NCBI RefSeq assembly: GCF_900110105.1
Contig: NZ_FOCL01000003.1
Location: 372,001 to 436,000 of the forward strand
From: Mucilaginibacter gossypiicola
Lineage (GTDB): Bacteria > Bacteroidota > Bacteroidia > Sphingobacteriales > Sphingobacteriaceae
Length of the DNA: 64,000 nt
Reading direction: 5' to 3'
The translations under genes and the position numbers were made by a program. Below the pieces are notes generated by a model that saw only the letters and a list, made by a program, of their open reading frames with translations, made no database searches and was not told where the DNA came from. Positions 59,217 to 64,000 of the stretch are shown piece by piece (position 1 is the first letter of the stretch; the number at the start of each line of letters is the position of its first letter).

Positions 59217-60314
59217 TCAATTCACCCTATAAGTTTTCCCGGGCAGCGAGCTGATATATCCCTGCATTTCCATATTAAGCAGGTTCATGGCCAGCTGACT
59301 CATAGGCATATTGGCCCTTAATGTCAGATCATCAATGGCAACAGGCGTACTGTTTTGTCGCAATATATCCATGATCAGCCGTTCATCGTCCGACAGATCA
59401 AACGGCAGCATAAATTGTTCAACAGGTTTACTTACATCATTTTTTTCCCAACCCAAACTAAAAGCAAGATCGGCAGGACATGTTAACAGGCTCGCTTTAT
59501 TGTTGCGGATCAGGAAGTTACAACCTTCAGAAAATTCGTCGCCCAGCCTGCCCGGAAAAGCAAATACATCCCGGTTATAGGAATTTGCTATTTCGGCCGT
59601 GATAAGTGCACCTCCTTTTATACTGGCTTCAATCACTACAGTTGCATCAGCAATACCTGCAACTATTCTGTTTCGTTGGGGAAAGTTCTCCCTGTCGGGA
59701 GTAGTGCCCGAAGGATACTCGGATAATAAGCCGCCATTTTCGAGCATTTTATCGGCGGCAGCACGGTTTTGAGCAGGATAAAGCCTATCAAGCCCATGGC
59801 CAAGTACGCCTATTGTTGGCAGGTTTAGTTTTACACATTCCTTATGCGCGGCAACATCAATGCCATGCGCCAGGCCACTTACTATTAAAACGTTATATTG
59901 CTTTAATTCCTCAATTAACTGATGGCATAGCTGCCGGCCATAATCTGTGGCATTCCGGGTACCCACTATGCTAATGATATGAGGAGGATTAAGATCCATT
60001 TTCCCCTTTGCATAAAGCAGCACCGGCGAATCATGACAATTTTTTAAACGCTTAGGATAACGGGCATCAGTATAAAAAATAACATCTATACCTTGTTGCT
60101 CCACAAACTTAAGTTCCTTTTCGGCCTGCTTTAAAGCATCATCAAAGTCCCATTTCACAGCCCGCTTCTCTCCTATTCCCGGTATCCTGGTCATTTTTTC
60201 GGGCGAAGCTTTAAATACTTCTTCCTCGCTGCCGAGATATGCGATTAATGCTTTAGCCGCAACCGGCCCGAGGTTTTTAACAAAAGATAAGGCTACTTTA
60301 TGGAGTAATGACAT
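59217..60314 (-). CDS. dprA: DNA processing protein DprA
   Basis: Loads RecA on incoming single-stranded DNA in transformation. The N-terminal SAM/HhH-like region (IPGIGEKRAVKW) is followed by the Rossmann fold with the family hallmark ISIVGTRNATDYGRQL, IVSGLAHGIDVAAH and GVLGHGLDRLYPAQNR, then FPQRNRIVAGI and the winged-helix C-terminus with DDLTLRANMPMSQLAMNLL. Length 365 is usual. Confidence 0.95.
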   Translation of the reverse strand: MSLLHKVALSFVKNLGPVAAKALIAYLGSEEEVFKASPEKMTRIPGIGEKRAVKWDFDDALKQAEKELKFVEQQGIDVIFYTDARYPKRLKNCHDSPVLLYAKGKMDLNPPHIISIVGTRNATDYGRQLCHQLIEELKQYNVLIVSGLAHGIDVAAHKECVKLNLPTIGVLGHGLDRLYPAQNRAAADKMLENGGLLSEYPSGTTPDRENFPQRNRIVAGIADATVVIEASIKGGALITAEIANSYNRDVFAFPGRLGDEFSEGCNFLIRNNKASLLTCPADLAFSLGWEKNDVSKPVEQFMLPFDLSDDERLIMDILRQNSTPVAIDDLTLRANMPMSQLAMNLLNMEMQGYISSLPGKTYRVN

Positions 60315-60494
60315 TGGGTTTAGATGCGCAGTTATAGATTATAGCCCCGCAAATTATAAATATTCGGCCGATTTTCAAGCGGGATCGAACGTTATTTGTA
60401 ATACAAGTTATGCAGTCTGAATAACATATTCAGCTTTAAAAGGCACGACTTCTCAACACAGTTTACGTATCTGTAATCTGCACGTCTACCAAAA
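60315..60494. other. Divergent region without gene
   Basis: Between dprA and the blaI operators. Nothing more than AT-rich sequence was recognised. Confidence 0.4.
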
Positions 60495-60558
60495 AACTAC
60501 AAAAATAGTTTGCAAACTATAAAAATAGTTTTACCTTTATCTAACTATAAAAATAGTT
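60495..60558 (+). promoter_or_regulatory. BlaI operators (three) and promoter
   Basis: Three copies of AACTA-N6-TAGTT: 60495-60510, 60515-60530 and 60543-60558. A promoter, TTTG (60509-60512), 19-bp spacer, TACCTTTA (60532-60539), is interlaced with them: the middle operator fills the spacer and the last overlaps the expected transcription start. The palindrome resembles TACA-N-TGTA type BlaI boxes in plan. Confidence 0.8.
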
Positions 60559-60562
60559 TGCT

Positions 60563-60940
60563 ATGCATATCAAAGAACTAACCAAAGCCGAGGAACAGGT
60601 AATGCAGATCCTTTGGCAACTTAAAGAAGCCATTGTTAAAGATATTATTGAGGAAATGCCGGAGCCTAAACCGGCTTACAATACCGTGTCAACTGTAGTA
60701 AGGGTACTGGAAGGCAAGGGCTTTATCGACCATAAGGCTTATGGCAACTCGCATGTTTACTTCCCCCTTATCAGCGATGCCGAGTATAAAAAGTTCACTT
60801 TTGATAAGATGATGAAAAACTATTTCAGCAATTCGTATCAAAGCCTGGTATCCTTTATTGTAGATGAAAAGAAGATCAGTGTAAAGGAACTGGACGAATT
60901 AACTTCACTAATTGACAAACTTAAAAACGAAAAACAATGA
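60563..60940 (+). CDS. BlaI/MecI/CopY-family repressor
   Basis: A 125-residue winged-helix repressor. LTKAEEQVMQILWQLKEAIV is the usual N-terminus, and PAYNTVSTVVRVLEGKGFI is the recognition helix, followed by the wing (VYFPLIS) and a dimerising C-terminal helix. Overlaps the following M56 gene by 4 bp (ATGA). It should bind the three operators just upstream and be released when the membrane sensor cleaves or otherwise inactivates it. Confidence 0.94.
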   Translation: MHIKELTKAEEQVMQILWQLKEAIVKDIIEEMPEPKPAYNTVSTVVRVLEGKGFIDHKAYGNSHVYFPLISDAEYKKFTFDKMMKNYFSNSYQSLVSFIVDEKKISVKELDELTSLIDKLKNEKQ

Positions 60941-62637
60941 ACTGGCTGCATTACCTCCTGGAGGCAAATTTGTACCTCGGCATATTTTATGCGATGTATT
61001 GCCTGTTTTTAAATAAAGAAACACACTACACGCTCAACCGTGTATACTTGTTATTGAGTTGCATAATTTCGTTTGTATTGCCGGTGATACAAATTGGCTG
61101 GCTAAAAGCACTCGAATCACCAACTACTGCTTTTATTATACCGCGCAACGGCAAGCAAGCTATTGACAATAAACTGGCAGCACAACCTGCTTTAGATTTT
61201 CAGGAGCTGCTGCTTTATGCTTATATATTGGGTACAATAGTACTTACAACTGTACTTTTAGCACGACTATACCAACTGGCAAAACTTACAAAAGCCACCA
61301 AAACCCTGGTTGATGATAAGTATAAACTTATAAGTATCGAAGGTTCAAATACGGCTTTCTCCTTCTTTAACTATCTTTTTATCGGCACAAAAACAGAGGC
61401 CAACAATATCATTATCAGGCACGAACTGGTGCATATCCGTCAAAAACATTCGGCCGATATTGTTTTCCTCGAGCTGATCAAGATCATCAATTGGTTTAAT
61501 CCATTGATTTATTTACTGCAGATAAGCCTGAAAACCCTACATGAATATATAGCCGATGAGCAAACGGCAGCGCAGGAAAGCGATGCATTAAGCTACTCAT
61601 CATTTTTGGTAAGCAACGCTTATGGGTTAAACGGCTCGGCTCTGGCACATTCATTTTTCAATTATAACTTATTAAAAAAGAGGATAATCATGTTAAACCA
61701 AAAACGTTCGGGGAAATTAGCCAGGCTAAAATACCTCGTGGCCGTCCCCATAAGCGCCGGCCTGCTTTGCGCGTCGACCTTAGTATTCAGTAAAAGCTAT
61801 GGATTTATTGACCTGATGCCAGGCTCAAAAAATACATCCACCGCAACTGTGACTTCCCATAATCCTATTGTCGACACTTCACAAGTCAACAAATTATCCA
61901 CCACTGCCAAAGGCTATAAATACGAGGAAACCGGTTACCTGGTTAATAAAAAAACTGATTTCCGGGTGATCATTACCGAAAAAAACGGCGAGCAAAAAGA
62001 ATACTTCAAAAGTAAAGCAACACCGGAAGAATTGGCTACGCTGAAAAGTAAATATGGCTATACCTTCCCTAAAATGATGATCTATCCAAAACTTCCGCCT
62101 CCGCCACCTGCACCGCCTGCTCCTGGCAAAAAGCCAAAAGTTACAGACGTAAAGCTTCCGCCTCCGCCACCACCAGCAAATCCGGAAAAAACAAAAAAGG
62201 CTCCTAAAGTGGTAGAAGTTCAGGAAGCCATACCTGTAGGTAACCCTGTAGCCCCGGCGCAGCCTTCGGCTTCAGTGCAATTACCCCCTCCACCGCCCCC
62301 TGCCGATCCGATGGCACCGCTTTACAAATACATAGCCAAGCATGTAAGGTATCCAGCCGCCGCACGCAACAATCGCATTACAGGGCAGGTAACTGTGGGT
62401 TTTAAGCTAAGCAACGGAAAAATAAACGGGGTTAAAGTACTCAAAACTGCTGACCCGCAAATAGATAAAGAGGTAGCAAGGGTAGTGAGTGATTTTGATG
62501 AAAAGCTTGACGGCTTAAACCAGGGCGATTATACCCTTACCGTAGCTCTTAAGCTGATAGATTCGCACGATAAATATATAGCTAACAATATTGACAAAGA
62601 AAAAAGTCAGGTTGTTGTGGTTGGATATGTAGAATAA
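60937..62637 (+). CDS. M56-family (BlaR1-like) metalloprotease sensor with TonB-like tail
   Basis: A 566-residue membrane protein. The N-terminal domain has four membrane helices and the zinc motif HELVH (in IIRHELVHIRQKHSADIVFL) with the downstream Glu in LHEYIADEQ. A further membrane segment (near SAGLLCASTLVFSKSYGF) leads to an outer part with two proline-rich stretches (KLPPPPPAPPAPGKKPK; LPPPPPPADP) and a TonB C-terminal-like domain (NNRITGQVTVGFKLSNGKI) in place of a penicillin-binding sensor. Co-translated with the BlaI-like repressor. What it senses is unknown; no beta-lactamase is near. Confidence 0.92.
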   Translation: MNWLHYLLEANLYLGIFYAMYCLFLNKETHYTLNRVYLLLSCIISFVLPVIQIGWLKALESPTTAFIIPRNGKQAIDNKLAAQPALDFQELLLYAYILGTIVLTTVLLARLYQLAKLTKATKTLVDDKYKLISIEGSNTAFSFFNYLFIGTKTEANNIIIRHELVHIRQKHSADIVFLELIKIINWFNPLIYLLQISLKTLHEYIADEQTAAQESDALSYSSFLVSNAYGLNGSALAHSFFNYNLLKKRIIMLNQKRSGKLARLKYLVAVPISAGLLCASTLVFSKSYGFIDLMPGSKNTSTATVTSHNPIVDTSQVNKLSTTAKGYKYEETGYLVNKKTDFRVIITEKNGEQKEYFKSKATPEELATLKSKYGYTFPKMMIYPKLPPPPPAPPAPGKKPKVTDVKLPPPPPPANPEKTKKAPKVVEVQEAIPVGNPVAPAQPSASVQLPPPPPPADPMAPLYKYIAKHVRYPAAARNNRITGQVTVGFKLSNGKINGVKVLKTADPQIDKEVARVVSDFDEKLDGLNQGDYTLTVALKLIDSHDKYIANNIDKEKSQVVVVGYVE

Positions 62638-62917
62638 ACTATTCCTCTATCTTTCTCCACTAAATTCATTGCCGATCGGCTTAAAACCGTCCCGGCAATT
62701 TTCTGCGTTCAGCAGTCTCCTCTTCCCCAAATCTCTTCTTTCACAAATAGTTAAATAATTTCATTTGATATCCAAAAGTTTGTAACTTAGTATATATCTT
62801 ATAAAATTTTAATCAAACAAGGCAAACCTATCCAAATACGCTTTGTTTAATTTATACCAATTATACTTCCTGAGCCTTACCAGCAACCTGATTTTGTTCA
62901 TTTTTAAACTTTATAAT
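62638..62917. other. Intergenic region with terminator-like hairpin
   Basis: TTGCCGATCGG and CCGTCCCGGCAA (around 62668-62699) can pair imperfectly and are followed by TTTTC, a probable end of the M56 transcript. Otherwise AT-rich, with the promoter of the next gene expected here. Confidence 0.45.
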
Positions 62918-63160
62918 ATGAAAAAGTTCGGTATCATTTTAGCAACTGTAGGCATTGTATTGCTCATTGCCGGTAACTTCTTTTATCACCATACTATCAA
63001 CGCTGTAGATAGCTCCGGCAGTTCAATTATTACCTTAGGAATAAACGGCGGATGGACTTTTAAACTGCCTGTTTTTGCGGGCGGCGTGATGTTTTTCCTG
63101 GGATTTGTTTTCTGGGCAGCATCACGTACAGATAATCAGCACCACGATCATTTGATATAG
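62918..63160 (+). CDS. Small two-helix membrane protein, unknown
   Basis: About 80 residues from the ATG at 62918 (MKKFGIILATVGIVLLIAG). It has two membrane helices, the second at KLPVFAGGVMFFLGFVFWAA, with a short exported loop and a His-rich tail (NQHHDHLI). The longer frame from 62843 adds a hydrophobic stretch without support. No family recognised. Confidence 0.65.
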   Translation: MKKFGIILATVGIVLLIAGNFFYHHTINAVDSSGSSIITLGINGGWTFKLPVFAGGVMFFLGFVFWAASRTDNQHHDHLI

Positions 63161-63271
63161 AAAACAGGCTGCAAATTAAATATATAATGATTTTGGCAAA
63201 AAGGTTATGCCACTTTGCCAGGCGAAGATTTGCGGACAAGGCCCTGCTTAAAAAGCAGCATAAGCAGGTAA

Positions 63272-63304
63272 AGACTTACGAAGTTTTAAAAACTTCGTAA
63301 GTCT
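63272..63304. repeat. Perfect 15-bp hairpin in a convergent gap
   Basis: AGACTTACGAAGTTT and AAACTTCGTAAGTCT pair perfectly with a 3-nt loop, between two convergent genes. A second small hairpin, CCTGCTTA / TAAGCAGG, precedes it. It could terminate either transcript, although T-tracts are weak. Confidence 0.65.
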
Positions 63305-63348
63305 GGGTTTGATATTTTATTACAGATAATGATGGTGAAAACGGACTG

Positions 63349-63975
63349 TTATCCTTTTACATATATTACCTGTTTTGTTTCAAAAAACTCTTCTTTAAAG
63401 TAATCTTTCAGGTGATATTGGGTAACCTTTAAGCCCGATTCTTTGATCTCCTGCTCAAGGTCGCCGCCTTTTAAATACAGGATGCCGTTGGGTATTTTAT
63501 TGTTCGATTGTTTATTGAATTTACCTTTTACCCATGGATAAAAATCCTTCAATTGGGTAACGGCACGTGATACTACAAAGTCAAATTTGTCGGCAATTTG
63601 CTCAGCCCTTGCATGTGAGGCCTTTACATTTTTGAGCCCTAAACCTACTGCCACTTCGGTAACAACTTTGATTTTTTTCCCGATAGAATCAACCAAATGA
63701 AACTGAGTTTCCGGAAATAAAATAGCCAATGGAATGCCGGGAAAACCACCGCCCGTACCTACATCAAGCACGCTTTCACCCGGTAAAAAAGCCATAACTT
63801 TGGCAATACCAAGCGAATGAAGCACGTGGCGCTCATATAAAAGATCAATATCTTTGCGCGAAATTACGTTGATCTGGCTGTTCCAATGTTCATATAAAGC
63901 GGGCAATTTTTCGAATTGCGAGCGCTGTTCTGCACTTAAATCAGGAAAATATTGTAGAATTATTTCAGATGTCAT
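63349..63975 (-). CDS. rsmG: 16S rRNA (guanine-527-N7) methyltransferase
   Basis: Modifies G527 in the 530 loop of 16S rRNA. SAM-binding motif I is VLDVGTGGGFPGIPLAILFPE, near residues 66-86; the N-terminal LYEHWNSQINVISRKDID and FDFVVSRAVTQLKDFYPWVKGK are typical of the GidB family. Length 208 is usual. The start ATG is at 63975, 25 bp from the window edge. Confidence 0.95.
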   Translation of the reverse strand: MTSEIILQYFPDLSAEQRSQFEKLPALYEHWNSQINVISRKDIDLLYERHVLHSLGIAKVMAFLPGESVLDVGTGGGFPGIPLAILFPETQFHLVDSIGKKIKVVTEVAVGLGLKNVKASHARAEQIADKFDFVVSRAVTQLKDFYPWVKGKFNKQSNNKIPNGILYLKGGDLEQEIKESGLKVTQYHLKDYFKEEFFETKQVIYVKG

Positions 63976-64000
63976 CCCTGTTAAAACGGTTAATAATATT

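Overview
The window looks like chromosomal DNA of a Bacteroidetes bacterium of the family Sphingobacteriaceae, most like Mucilaginibacter or Pedobacter (an inference from gene content and protein flavour, not a database result). Supporting signs are -33/-7 promoters of the TTTG-N19-TAnnTTTG type, starts without Shine-Dalgarno sequences, a type IX secretion (T9SS) sorting tail, an M56/BlaI pair with a TonB-like tail, a LuxC-like reductase next to a dicluster ferredoxin, and many short palindromic intergenic repeats. No rRNA, tRNA or CRISPR array was recognised.

Layout. 1-3.7 kb: the end of gltD, an ArsR-SRPBCC pair with clear operators, DUF3892 and CYTH genes. 3.7-9.6 kb: three tandem paralogous lipoproteins and a large secreted MG2-like protein. 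9.8-21 kb: mixed housekeeping and small genes (DUF1761, aldo/keto reductase, YciI, galK, SpoU methyltransferase, two GNATs, M28 peptidase, TIM-barrel isomerase, a cold-shock-associated small protein, YbjQ). 21-23.3 kb: gmhB and a polytopic membrane protein. 23.9-31.8 kb: a complete histidine operon, hisGDCBHAF(IE), preceded by a promoter and a 19-residue leader peptide with seven His codons; its gene junctions carry palindromic repeats. 31.9-37.2 kb: a WD40 protein, a 1118-residue T9SS cargo and an NlpC/P60 peptidase. 37.5-42.1 kb: ferredoxin, LuxC-like reductase, ftsE, grpE and dnaJ. 42.1-43.3 kb: a REP-associated tyrosine transposase (RAYT) between two near-identical mirror-image palindrome clusters. 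43.3-50.1 kb: pyrF, rho, pssA, purS, an Hpt protein, folK and sppA. 50.1-52.6 kb: an AT-rich accessory island of small proteins (DUF416, ankyrin, unknowns) with a decayed ankyrin copy. 52.8-57.7 kb: a PolX-like protein with an apparently dead polymerase site, then ADP-heptose synthesis (hldE1 kinase, gmhA, hldE2 adenylyltransferase) and a GT9 heptosyltransferase-like gene. 57.9-64 kb: an outer-membrane barrel, sixA, dprA, the blaI-M56 pair with three operators, and rsmG.

How the parts work together. The his operon holds all the activities of histidine synthesis and is probably controlled by translation of its His-rich leader. gmhA, hldE1, hldE2 and the distant gmhB form all the steps to ADP-D,D-heptose; the epimerase hldD is not in the window. 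BlaI should repress its own operon through three AACTA-N6-TAGTT sites that cover a recognisable promoter, with the M56 protein as the likely membrane sensor.

The best candidates for something unusual are the RAYT with its two mirrored palindrome clusters, the his leader whose hairpin is built from the His codons, the PolX homologue without polymerase aspartates, the AT-rich immunity-like island with an ankyrin remnant, and several families of dispersed palindromes, one of which has rewritten the end of hisD.
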